From: Paenibacillus tyrphae
GTDB taxonomy: Bacteria > Bacillota > Bacilli > Paenibacillales > NBRC-103111
Direction of reading: 5' to 3'
Length of the DNA stretch: 64,000 bases
NCBI RefSeq assembly: GCF_024158745.1
Contig: NZ_JAMZAW010000003.1
Location: 248,001-312,000, forward strand
A program made the position numbers and the translations under genes. The notes beneath the pieces were generated by a model. The model did not search any database. It saw only the letters and a program-made list of their open reading frames with translations, and had not been told where the DNA came from. Below, piece after piece: positions 51,270 through 60,062 of this stretch (position 1 is the stretch's first letter; each line of letters begins with the position of its first letter).

Positions 51270-51539
51270 TTAATACGGAGCTTTTCTTATATTTTTGTCC
51301 TTATCGTCGCCTTGCTCGTCTTTTTCTTCCTTCTCCTGCTTTTCTTCGTGAAATTCGATCGGCGTATTTCCCGTAATCTGATCGAAGGGAGTGTAATCGC
51401 TGTTCGGGATCGCCTTGCCGGCAATCATCTTGCAGATAATGACCGTAAGCAAAACGATGATCGGAACGATCAAGGAAAGCATCGTATATAATGCAAAATC
51501 GTCCATATTCCAGGTCCGCCCTTCCCCTTTATTAGCCAT
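51270..51539 (-). CDS. Small single-pass membrane protein (DUF3951-like)
   Basis: This 89-residue protein has one membrane helix (about 15-40; LYTMLSLIVPIIVLLTVIICKM), then a conserved-looking SDYTPFDQITGNTPIEFHEEK and an acidic/basic tail (EKEEKDEQGDDKDKN). The YTPFDxITG...FHEEK stretch matches what I recall of DUF3951 proteins of Bacilli, with unknown role. ATG 51539 is chosen, as the in-frame TTG before it is less likely; ATG 51509 is also possible. It is monocistronic. Confidence 0.65.
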   Translation of the reverse strand: MANKGEGRTWNMDDFALYTMLSLIVPIIVLLTVIICKMIAGKAIPNSDYTPFDQITGNTPIEFHEEKQEKEEKDEQGDDKDKNIRKAPY

Positions 51540-51694
51540 ACTTGTCCGTCCATTCAACTTTTATACGAAGGGGGCCGAAAAATAGTTTCGCAGACCGGGT
51601 GTCAGGCAAAAAAATGTCCCCGCAAAGCTCCGGCCTCAAGCCGCCGCTCTACGGGGGTGTACAGTCTTCGATGAGGAATACATGACCGTTACAA

Positions 51695-54600
51695 TTACTC
51701 GTTCGCCACGCCGATTGCGATCCAGTTGACCACTCCTTGCAGTTCCGGTGAAAATTTGGAACGGACCACTTCCAAAATAGCGCCGTCGGGCTCCTTTTGT
51801 TGAATGACGGCGTACGTGTTCGTCTGATCTGTGGAAGCTACCAGTACATAGTTATTGTCTGCAAAAGGCCGGTCAAAGATCAGCACAACTTCCGTCAGTT
51901 CGTCTTCGAGGCTTAGCAGGAACGGACTAAGCCCGAACTGTTGCACCGTCGTCCAGACCCCAACCGTCTGCACCGGCTGGAAGGACAAATGCTCCGGAGT
52001 GACCGCTCCGGCCGCCAGATGCTCCGACCCGACGCTTTCCGGCTGCAGCTGAATGCCCGCTATGGCGTCGGCTTTCGAGTCTTGCTCAGACACGGCGTCC
52101 AATGAGAGATCCAGTGCACTAATATGGACCTCCTCCAGCTCCGGCTCGAGCCCGGTAACCACCCCCTCCCCGGATTCCAGAATCACTGCTGCTCCATCCG
52201 CATCCGGTGTCTCAATTTCGTTCTGAATGCCGGTGTCTTCCGGATCGCCTGCCTCGGGGGCAGCTTCGTCCCACGCTTCCTCAGCCGGCTTTCTGGTCAG
52301 CAGCGCCTGCAGTGACGGTTCCAGATGAATGAAGGAAATCGTGCCCGGCACCAGATGGTAGCCCGAGATCGTCTCCTGCTTGATGTGCAGCCCGTCGACC
52401 GACTCGACGCACAAATGATCCGACGTCACCGAACGCTGTGCCAGTTTCTCCGACGTCACCGCTTGCGCCTGCAACTGCGCTTCGCCTACGGATTCCTCCG
52501 CTAACTGCTCCGCGCCTACTACGCCTTCGGCCAGATGCCGGCTGCGGACAGCCCCTTCCGCAAGGTGCAGGGACATCACTGCGTCTGCTGCAAGATGCCG
52601 GCTTCGCACTGACTCCTCCGCAAGGTGCAGGGGCGTCACCGCGCCTTCGGCAAGCTTCTCCGACGTCACCGCTTGCGCCTGCAGCTGCGTTTCGCCTACG
52701 GATTCCGCCGCAAGCTGTTCCGGACCCACCGCGCCTTCAGCCAGATGCCGGCTGTGAACCGAACCTTCGGCTAGGTGCTGCTCCGTCACTGCGCCTTCCG
52801 CAAGCTTCTCCGACGTTACCGCTGCCGTCTGCAAGTGCGCTTCGCCTACGGATTCCTTCGCTAGCTGCTCTGCGCCCACTGCGCCTTCGGCCAAGTGCCG
52901 CTCTGTCACCGCTCCTTTCGCAAGCTTCTCCGACGTCACCGCCTCCGCCTGCAGCTGCGCTTCGCCTACGGCTTCCTCCGCTAGCTGCTCCGTGCCCACT
53001 GCGCCTTCGGACAAATGCCGGCTGTGAACCGCGCCTTCAGACAGGTGCCGCTCCGTCACTGCGCCTTCCGCCAGATGCCAGCCGTGAACCGAACCTTCGG
53101 ACAGGTGCTGCTCCGTCACTGCGCCTTCCGCAAGCTTCTCCGACGTCACCGCCTCCGCCTGCAAGTGCGCTTCGCCTACGGATTCCTCCGCCAGCTGTTC
53201 CGCGCCTACTGCGCCTTCGGACAGATGCCGGCCGTGAACCGAACCTTCGGACAAGTGCTGCTCCGTCACTGCGCCTTCCGCAAGCTTCTCCGACGTCACC
53301 GCCTCCGCCTGCAAGTGCGCTTCGCCTACGGATTCCTCCGCTAGCTGTTCCGTGCCTACCGCGCCTTCGAACAGGTGCCGGCTGTGAACCGAACCTTCGG
53401 ACAGGTGACGCTCCGTCACCGCGCCTTCCGCCAGCTTCTCCGACGTCACCGCCTTCGCCTGCAAGTGCGCTTCGCCTACGGATTCCTCCGCTAGCTGCTC
53501 TGCACCTACTGCGCCTTCGGTCAGATGCCGGCCGTGAACCGAACCTTCGGACAGGTGACGCTCCGTCACCGCGCCTTCCGCTAGCTTCTCCAACGTTACA
53601 GCTTCCGCCTGCAATTGCGCTTCCCCTACGGCTTCCGCCGCCAACTGTTCCGTACCTACCGCGCCTTTCGCAAGCTTCTCCGACGTCACGGACTCCGCCT
53701 GCAATTGCACTGCACCTACGGCCTCCGCCGCTAGCTGCTCCATGCCCACCGTGCCTTCGGCCAGATGCTGGCCGTGAACCGCGCCGACGGCCAAGTGCAG
53801 CGCCAACACCGCGCCTTCCGCCAGCTTCTCCGACGTCACCGCCTCCGCCTGCAATTGCACTGCACCTACGGCTCCCGCCGCTAGCTGCTCCGTGCCCACC
53901 GCGCCTTCGGACAGGTGCCGGCTGTGAACCGAACCTTCAGTTAGGTGCTGCTCCGTCACCGCACCTTCCGCTAGCTTCTCCGACGTCACGGCCTCCGCCT
54001 GCAATTGCACTGTACCTACGGCTTCCGCCGCAAGTTGCTCCGTGCCTACCGCGCCTTCGGACAAATGCCGGCTGTGAACCGAACCTTCGGACAGGTGCCG
54101 CTCCGTCACCGCACCCTCCGCCAGCTTCTCCGACGTCACGGCCTCCGCTTGCAGGTGCGCTTCCCCTACGGCTTCCGCCGCCAACTGCTCCGCACCTACC
54201 GCGCCTTCGGACAAATGCTGGCTGCGTATCGCCCCTTCCGCAATGTGCAGGGCCATCACCGCGCCTCCTGCAAGATGCCGGCTTCGCACCGACTCTTCCG
54301 CAAGGTGCAGGGGCGTCACCGCGGCTTCGGCCAAGCGGCTGCCGTCCACAGCTCCTTCTGCAAGGAACGGCGTCGTGACGGTACCTTCGGCCAAGTGCCA
54401 GCCGTGAACCGAACCTTCCGCGAGGTGCTGCGCCGTGACCGTTCCTTCCGCCAGCTTCTCCGAAGTAACGGCACGCGCCTGCAGCTGCGCTTCGCCTACC
54501 GCCTCCGCCGCCAGTTGCTCCACGCCAACCGCGCCCGGCGTTAGATGCGCCGTCGTCACCGAGCCCTCCGCCAACCGGCTGCCGTCGACCGCGCCCTCTG

Positions 54601-57600
54601 CGAGATGCTCCGTTATGATCGCGTCTTCCGCCAGATGGCAGCTGTGCACAGCCCTTTCTTCAAGGTGCCTCGCCGTAACTGCTCCTTCGGTCAGATGCCC
54701 GCTGCGAACCGACTCTTCCGCAAGGTGCCTCGCCATTACCGCGCCTTCCGCCAGCTTTTCCGACGTTACGGCCTCCGCCTGCAAGTGCGCTTCGCCTACC
54801 GCCTCCGCCGCCAGTTGCTCCGCACCCACCGCGCCGGGCACCAGATGTGCCGTCGTTACGGCTTCCTCCGCCAGGCTACTTGTGCCTACGGCTCTCTCTG
54901 CGAGATGCCTCGCCGTCACCGCGCCTTCCGCCAGCTTTTCCGACGTTACGGCCCCCGCCTGCAAGTGCGCTTCGCTTACCGCCTCTGCCGCCAACTGCTC
55001 CGCGCCCACCGCGCCTGGCGTTAGATGCGCCGTCGTTACCGATCCTTCCGCCAAGCGGCTGCTGTCGACCGCGCCCTCTGCCAGGTGATTCGTTGTCACC
55101 GCGTTTTCCGCCAGCTTTCCCGATGTCACCGCTTGCGCCTGCAGCTGCGTTTCGCCTACGGCTTCCGCCGCCAGCTGTTCCGTGCCTACGGCGCCCGGCG
55201 CCAGATGCTGCGCCGTCACGGACTCCGCTGCCAGCTTTCCCGACGTCACCGACTGCTCCTGCAGCTGCGCCTCCCCTACGGCCTCCGCCGCCAGATGCTC
55301 CGCGCCCACCGCGCCCGGCGCCAGATGCTGCGACGTCACGGACTCCGCTGCCAGCTTTCCCGACGTCACCGACTGCTCCTGCAGTTGCGCCTCGCCTACG
55401 GCCTCCGCCGCCAGATGCTCCGCGCCCACCGCGCCCGGCGTCAAATGCTGCGCCATCACGGACTCCGCTGCCAACTTTCCCGATGTCACCGACTGCTCCT
55501 GCAGCTGCGCTTCGCCCACGGCCTCCGCCGCCAGATGCTCCGCGCCCACCACGCCCGGCGTCAGATGCGCCATCGTCACGGAGCCCTCCGCCAAGCAGCT
55601 GCCGTCGACCGCGCCCTTTGCGAGATGCTGCCCCATGACTGCGCCTTCCGCCAGCTTCTCCGACGTTACCGCCTGCGCCTGCAGATGGGTTTCGCCTACG
55701 GCCTCCGCCGCCAACTGTTCCGAGCCGACGGCGTCCAGCTTCAAATGCATCCCCGTCACCGAACGCAGCGCCAGCTTTGCCGACGTCACCGACTGCGCCT
55801 GCAGGTGTTCTTCACCCACGGCTTCCACCGCAAGCTGCTCCGCGCCGACCGAGCCGACCGCGAGATGCTGCGACGTCACGGAACCCTCCGCCAAGCGGCT
55901 GCCGTCGACCGTACCTTCCGCCAGATGACGGCCGCGTACCGATCCATCCGCAAGGTGCAGCGCCGTCACCGCGCCTTCCGCAAGCTTCTCCGAGGTCACC
56001 ACGGCCGCCGCTAAGTGTCTGCCGCTCACCGCTCCTTCCACCAAATGCGGACCGCGCACCGAGCCTTCCATCAGGTGATGCATCATGACTGCGCCTTCCG
56101 CCAGCTTCTCCGCCGTTACCGCACGCGCCTGCAGTTGGTCTTCGCCTACGGATTCCGCCATCAGATGCTTCGCACCGACCGCATCCGGCGTCAGATGCGC
56201 CGTCGTCACGGACCCTGCCGCCAAGCGGCTGCCGTCGACCGCGCTTTCCGCCAAATGCTGCCCGTGTACCGATCCCTCCGCCAGATGCAGCGCCGTGACT
56301 GCGCCTTCCGCCAGCTTTTCCGTCGTGACGGCCTGCGTCTGCAATTGCGATTCGCCTACGGCTCCGGGTCTCAGATGCTCCGTACCGACTGCACCCGACG
56401 TCAAATGCATGCCCGTGACTGCCCCTGCCGACAAATGTCTGCCGCTCACCGCGCCTTCCGTCAGATGCGATCCCCGTACCGCACCTTCCGTTAGATGCAG
56501 CCCTGTCACCGCACCGGGCGTCAGATGCTTCGCCGACACCACGCCCGCCGCCAACCGGCTGCCGTCGACCGCTCCCTCTATCAAATGAAGACCTCGTACC
56601 GAACCTTCCGTCAGGTGCAGCGCCGTCACCGCGTTTTCCGCCAGCTTCTCCGACGTTATCGCACCGTCTTCCAGCTTATCGCGGGTAACGGCGCCGGTAG
56701 CCAGTTGGTGCGTCTTCACGGACGCTTTGCCGAGATGCGCATGTTGAATTGCACCCAAGGCCACATGCTCCGCCTGTACCGATTCCTTGCCCAGCTTCTC
56801 CGATGTTACGCTTGCGGAAGCCAGCTTCGCCGTCGTCACGGCCAAATTGGTCAGCTTGTCGGTCGACACCGATTCGCCGGACAGCTTGGAGGTGGTGACA
56901 CTGTGTTTCGCCAGATGCGTGGTTTGTACCGCCCCCTCCTGCAAATGCTGGGTCTGCACCGCCCCCCCGGCCAGCTTATCGGAGGTGACAGCCCGGTCCT
57001 GCAGCTTCTCCGTTGCGATCGAGCGCTCTTGCAGATGATCGCTACCGACCGCCGCCGAGGCAATGTGCCCGGTCTGCACGGCTTTGTTAGCCAGATGCAG
57101 CGAATTGACGGCGTCTTCCGTCAAATGCTCGCCGGATACCGATTTTTTCGCCAGCTTCCGCGAGGTAACGGCTTGCTCGCCCAATTTCTCGGTCGTAACG
57201 GAGGAATCCGCCATCTGCTGCGTACTGACGCTATAAAGCGCCAATTTATCCGCTGTCACCGAGTGGGCGGACAAGTGACGGCCTTCTACTGCTCCTTGCT
57301 GCACATGCCGGCCTTCAATCGCCCTTTCCTGCACATGGAACCCCTGTACCGCTTCCTTAGACAACTTGCCTGAAGTCACGGCTCCGTCCTTCAGATGAAT
57401 GGCCTGCACCGTGTCTTCCGTCAGATGGCTTGCGTCGATCTGCTTTGGCGAAATGTTAACGCCCCGGATCAACCCCGCCGTCAAATGATCGTGCAGCACC
57501 GAATTCAGCTTCAAATGCTCGGAAGCCACACTCCAAGGCGCCAGCTTATCCTCCGTAACCGACTGGGGTGCCAGCTTCTCGGCGCCAATTTCCCCATCGG

Positions 57601-58564
57601 CCAGCTTGGCGGAGGTCACTGAAAAATCGCGCAGCTTTTCCGTCGTTACCGCGCCTTCCAGCAGCTTTGACGAATTGACCACGCCGTTGGCCAAATGAAT
57701 CGAATGAATCGCGCCGCTTCGGATTTTATCCGATGTGATCGACTGATGCTGAATCAGCTCGCCGGTAATCGCCTCGTCGGCAAAATGCTTCGTATAAATC
57801 GATTTTTCGGCAATTTTCATTCCGTCGATCGTCTTATCCGCCAGCTTCTCCGAAGTAATGCTGTTGTCCTGGAGCTTCTCCCCGCTGATCGCCCGGTCTT
57901 GAATTTTATCCGTCGAGACCGAGGCCTTGGCCAGATGCTCCGCCGTCACCGACTGCAAAGCGAGCTTTTGCGTCGTGACGCTGCGGTCCGCCAGCTTGGT
58001 GCTGTCGACCGCATAGTCGGTCAGATTGTCCCGACCGACGCTATTCCGTTTGATCCGGGCACCGTCGACGGCATAACGCGCGATTTTCTCCGTCGTGACC
58101 GACTCATCGGCCAAATCGTCCGTATACACGGTAGTTCCCTGCATAAACCGCGGTCTGACCGCCTCTTCAACCGAACGGATGGTCGGCTTCTCAACTGCAC
58201 GGGTGACCGGCTTTTCAGTTGCCCGGGCGACCGGCTTTTCAGCCGCCCGGGTGACCGGCTCTTCAACGGCACGGGCGACCGGCTCTTCAGCGGCGCGGGT
58301 GATCGGCTCTTCAACGGTACGGGTGACCGGTTCTTCAACGGTACGGGGAGTGTCCGGAACCCCTTGCGATTCGGCAGCCTCTTGTTCTTCTTCTCCTTCC
58401 TCAAGGACTAGATGACCAATGCTGGTATCCTCATCAAAGTCGGCTTGCGGCCTCAAGATTCGCGGCTTATCGTCCAGCCACTTCAGCTCATTAATGTACG
58501 AGTCCATGCGCTTGCTGCGCACCGTTCGTCGCGTACCGGAAACCCGGCGGTTTTCTCGTTTCAT
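51695..58564 (-). CDS. Giant decapeptide-repeat protein, probable spore surface protein with WIAG-like tail
   Basis: The 2289 residues divide into: a basic N-terminus (1-20), an acidic linker (about 40-70), eight octapeptides of the type TVEEPVTR (75-138), about 194 decapeptides of the pattern (S/G)(A/S)VTxxKLxx or (G)AVxxxHLxE (150-2089), an acidic linker, and a C-terminal domain of about 95 residues ending VNWIAIGVANE, like the WIAG-tail domain of Paenibacillus repeat proteins. Val and Leu at fixed positions suggest a solenoid or beta-helical fibre. No signal peptide is present, which fits mother-cell synthesis on the spore. GGGAGG lies before ATG 58564, and a sigma-K-like promoter lies upstream. 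It could also be an intracellular scaffold. Confidence 0.8.
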   Translation of the reverse strand: MKRENRRVSGTRRTVRSKRMDSYINELKWLDDKPRILRPQADFDEDTSIGHLVLEEGEEEQEAAESQGVPDTPRTVEEPVTRTVEEPITRAAEEPVARAVEEPVTRAAEKPVARATEKPVTRAVEKPTIRSVEEAVRPRFMQGTTVYTDDLADESVTTEKIARYAVDGARIKRNSVGRDNLTDYAVDSTKLADRSVTTQKLALQSVTAEHLAKASVSTDKIQDRAISGEKLQDNSITSEKLADKTIDGMKIAEKSIYTKHFADEAITGELIQHQSITSDKIRSGAIHSIHLANGVVNSSKLLEGAVTTEKLRDFSVTSAKLADGEIGAEKLAPQSVTEDKLAPWSVASEHLKLNSVLHDHLTAGLIRGVNISPKQIDASHLTEDTVQAIHLKDGAVTSGKLSKEAVQGFHVQERAIEGRHVQQGAVEGRHLSAHSVTADKLALYSVSTQQMADSSVTTEKLGEQAVTSRKLAKKSVSGEHLTEDAVNSLHLANKAVQTGHIASAAVGSDHLQERSIATEKLQDRAVTSDKLAGGAVQTQHLQEGAVQTTHLAKHSVTTSKLSGESVSTDKLTNLAVTTAKLASASVTSEKLGKESVQAEHVALGAIQHAHLGKASVKTHQLATGAVTRDKLEDGAITSEKLAENAVTALHLTEGSVRGLHLIEGAVDGSRLAAGVVSAKHLTPGAVTGLHLTEGAVRGSHLTEGAVSGRHLSAGAVTGMHLTSGAVGTEHLRPGAVGESQLQTQAVTTEKLAEGAVTALHLAEGSVHGQHLAESAVDGSRLAAGSVTTAHLTPDAVGAKHLMAESVGEDQLQARAVTAEKLAEGAVMMHHLMEGSVRGPHLVEGAVSGRHLAAAVVTSEKLAEGAVTALHLADGSVRGRHLAEGTVDGSRLAEGSVTSQHLAVGSVGAEQLAVEAVGEEHLQAQSVTSAKLALRSVTGMHLKLDAVGSEQLAAEAVGETHLQAQAVTSEKLAEGAVMGQHLAKGAVDGSCLAEGSVTMAHLTPGVVGAEHLAAEAVGEAQLQEQSVTSGKLAAESVMAQHLTPGAVGAEHLAAEAVGEAQLQEQSVTSGKLAAESVTSQHLAPGAVGAEHLAAEAVGEAQLQEQSVTSGKLAAESVTAQHLAPGAVGTEQLAAEAVGETQLQAQAVTSGKLAENAVTTNHLAEGAVDSSRLAEGSVTTAHLTPGAVGAEQLAAEAVSEAHLQAGAVTSEKLAEGAVTARHLAERAVGTSSLAEEAVTTAHLVPGAVGAEQLAAEAVGEAHLQAEAVTSEKLAEGAVMARHLAEESVRSGHLTEGAVTARHLEERAVHSCHLAEDAIITEHLAEGAVDGSRLAEGSVTTAHLTPGAVGVEQLAAEAVGEAQLQARAVTSEKLAEGTVTAQHLAEGSVHGWHLAEGTVTTPFLAEGAVDGSRLAEAAVTPLHLAEESVRSRHLAGGAVMALHIAEGAIRSQHLSEGAVGAEQLAAEAVGEAHLQAEAVTSEKLAEGAVTERHLSEGSVHSRHLSEGAVGTEQLAAEAVGTVQLQAEAVTSEKLAEGAVTEQHLTEGSVHSRHLSEGAVGTEQLAAGAVGAVQLQAEAVTSEKLAEGAVLALHLAVGAVHGQHLAEGTVGMEQLAAEAVGAVQLQAESVTSEKLAKGAVGTEQLAAEAVGEAQLQAEAVTLEKLAEGAVTERHLSEGSVHGRHLTEGAVGAEQLAEESVGEAHLQAKAVTSEKLAEGAVTERHLSEGSVHSRHLFEGAVGTEQLAEESVGEAHLQAEAVTSEKLAEGAVTEQHLSEGSVHGRHLSEGAVGAEQLAEESVGEAHLQAEAVTSEKLAEGAVTEQHLSEGSVHGWHLAEGAVTERHLSEGAVHSRHLSEGAVGTEQLAEEAVGEAQLQAEAVTSEKLAKGAVTERHLAEGAVGAEQLAKESVGEAHLQTAAVTSEKLAEGAVTEQHLAEGSVHSRHLAEGAVGPEQLAAESVGETQLQAQAVTSEKLAEGAVTPLHLAEESVRSRHLAADAVMSLHLAEGAVRSRHLAEGVVGAEQLAEESVGEAQLQAQAVTSEKLAQRSVTSDHLCVESVDGLHIKQETISGYHLVPGTISFIHLEPSLQALLTRKPAEEAWDEAAPEAGDPEDTGIQNEIETPDADGAAVILESGEGVVTGLEPELEEVHISALDLSLDAVSEQDSKADAIAGIQLQPESVGSEHLAAGAVTPEHLSFQPVQTVGVWTTVQQFGLSPFLLSLEDELTEVVLIFDRPFADNNYVLVASTDQTNTYAVIQQKEPDGAILEVVRSKFSPELQGVVNWIAIGVANE
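52298..58117 (-). repeat. Tandem 30-bp coding repeats with 150-bp higher order
   Basis: The coding repeats have a 30-bp unit. In the 3' half they are nearly identical, and a 150-bp super-unit is visible: the stretch (C/A)AGCTTCTCC(G/A)ACGT recurs at 53131, 53281, 53431 and 53581. The 5' half is more diverged. Lack of stops in all frames produces long false frames on the plus strand. Confidence 0.9.
58151..58342 (-). repeat. 24-bp coding repeats (octapeptide block)
   Basis: Eight copies of an eight-residue unit of the type (T/A)(V/A)E(E/K)PV(T/A)R occupy residues 75-138 of the giant protein, between the acidic linker and the decapeptides. Confidence 0.85.
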
Positions 58565-58631
58565 GCTAGGTCCTCCCATATGGTGTAGTGCCTAGTTGGC
58601 CATGCTGGAAATGATTGCAAGTAGACACTTT

Positions 58632-58659
58632 TAACATATGCATTTACCTAGAAGGAGGT
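58632..58659 (-). promoter_or_regulatory. Candidate sigma-K promoter of the giant repeat gene
   Basis: On the minus strand AC (58659-58658), 17 bases, then CATATGTTA (58640-58632), an exact fit to AC-N16/17-CATANNNTA. The -10 lies about 68 bases before the ATG. Confidence 0.6.
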
Positions 58660-58728
58660 CATTCGCCCGGTTAAAAATGGGCGTACGCACAAGAAAGCCG
58701 AAACCGTTTTTCCATCGAACGCAAAGCG

Positions 58729-58757
58729 CAAAAAAAAGGCGGCCTCGTTCACCGCCC
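58729..58757 (-). terminator. Terminator of the GT4 gene
   Basis: On the minus strand GGCGG, nine bases, CCGCC, then TTTTTTTTG. The hairpin starts within the last codons and stop of the GT4 gene, separating it from the giant gene. Confidence 0.75.
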
Positions 58758-59900
58758 GTCATAAAGTGTAAGCCACCGCTCCGCCACCCGCTCCCATGTA
58801 AATAGCCGCTGTACCCGCTCCACGCTTTGCTCTCCCATGCAGCGGGCTTTGTTCTCGTTTTGCAGCAGGGAGATTACCGCCGGCGCAAGACCGCTCTCCA
58901 GAGCGTCCGGCTCCAAGGTCAGCCCGGTAACGCCCTCCTCCACAATTTCTGGCATTCCTCCGGCGCGAGTGGCGACGACCGGGACGCCTGCAGCCATCGC
59001 TTCCACGTTGACGAGGCCGAACGCCTCGCGGCGGACGGACGGAACGACGAGGACATCGGCCAAGCGAAACCAATCGTCCACTTCGCCGTGCGGAACATAC
59101 GGAACGAAGCGTACATGGTTGCTCAGCGGCGCGCTCGTCCTCCGAAGCCGCCTCACGTAGGGGGTAAGCCGTCTCGAACCGTAAAATGCTCCCCCCACCA
59201 CAAGCAGCAGCGCTTCCGGCACCTTGCCCACAATTTCGGGCATCGCGGCCAGCAAATGATGCACGCCCTTGGTCGGAATCAGGCGGCCGACGTACAGAAT
59301 GATTTTACGGCCCTGCAGGCCGAGTCTGTGGAGCAGCGCCTCCCTCCTGGCTGCCCCTTCCGGAGACCATCGGGAAATAAAACGGTCCGGATCGACCCCC
59401 AGATGATTCACGATAATTTTGGCTTGGACACGCGGGTCTCTGCGCACCATTTCGTCCTTCAGGTAATGGCTATTCACCACGATCCGGTCCGCCGCGGCCA
59501 GACAACGCTGCAGCTCGGGCCGCCGGATATGGGGCTTCGAGATGAACGAAACGGAATGCAGCGACAGCCACACCTGCGCCCCCGGATGCCTTCGCTTGAG
59601 AAACCGGGCGAAGCGCGGGCGGTTCTCCACTTGAATGACCTTCGGCCGCAGCTTTCTCAGCTTGCGGCTGACGCTCTCCACATAGCGGCGGGGCGAAACG
59701 GCGGGCACGCGCTCGTAGAGAACGCCTTCGCGAATTTCGGTCCGGCGGAGCGTCCGGCCCCGCCGCCCGATCACCGCCAGTCGGACGTGCTTCTGCAGGC
59801 GACGGACGACTTGTTCCACGACCAATTCGACGGAACTGCTGTTGCCCGAAGGAATGACGAACGAACCCGGCGTCACGAAGACGACATCATGCTCTTTCAT
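58749..59900 (-). CDS. GT4 family glycosyltransferase (CotSA-like)
   Basis: This 383-residue GT-B enzyme starts MKEHDVVFVTPGSFVIPSGNSSSVE and has IVVNSHYLKDEM, KIIVNHLGVDPDRF, KIILYVGRLIPTKGVHHLL and the donor-binding REAFGLVNVEAMAAGVPVVAT, the standard set for retaining GT4 enzymes. B. subtilis CotSA is a spore coat GT4 of the same length, and the neighbouring giant gene supports a spore role, though identity is not proven. GGGGAGG precedes ATG 59900. A very long in-frame extension upstream crosses the aminopeptidase gene and is an artefact. Confidence 0.8.
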   Translation of the reverse strand: MKEHDVVFVTPGSFVIPSGNSSSVELVVEQVVRRLQKHVRLAVIGRRGRTLRRTEIREGVLYERVPAVSPRRYVESVSRKLRKLRPKVIQVENRPRFARFLKRRHPGAQVWLSLHSVSFISKPHIRRPELQRCLAAADRIVVNSHYLKDEMVRRDPRVQAKIIVNHLGVDPDRFISRWSPEGAARREALLHRLGLQGRKIILYVGRLIPTKGVHHLLAAMPEIVGKVPEALLLVVGGAFYGSRRLTPYVRRLRRTSAPLSNHVRFVPYVPHGEVDDWFRLADVLVVPSVRREAFGLVNVEAMAAGVPVVATRAGGMPEIVEEGVTGLTLEPDALESGLAPAVISLLQNENKARCMGEQSVERVQRLFTWERVAERWLTLYDGR

Positions 59901-60062
59901 GGAGCAGCCTCCCCGCGATCTTTTTGATAGTATATTCTTGGCGCAGCGGATACGGATAGGCTTTAGTTGTCCGGGCCGCAGTTTGGGCCGTTTGAATTTT
60001 GCCAGGCAGGGCGTCATAATAAAAGAACGAACTTGCGAATATCCCGAGAGGAAGTGCAGACC

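Noticed and set aside
52438..54378. Long plus-strand open frame of 646 codons rich in Pro, Arg and Leu
   Set aside because: It is antisense to the decapeptide repeats. A 30-bp period without stops leaves several frames open, and this frame has no binding site or family features. The same holds for plus-strand frames at 54005-54544, 54435-55088, 55025-56014 and 56495-57373.
51695..58579. Possible CRISPR or non-coding satellite
   Set aside because: The repeats are contiguous 30-bp units without unique spacers and keep one reading frame over 6.8 kb, so they are coding.
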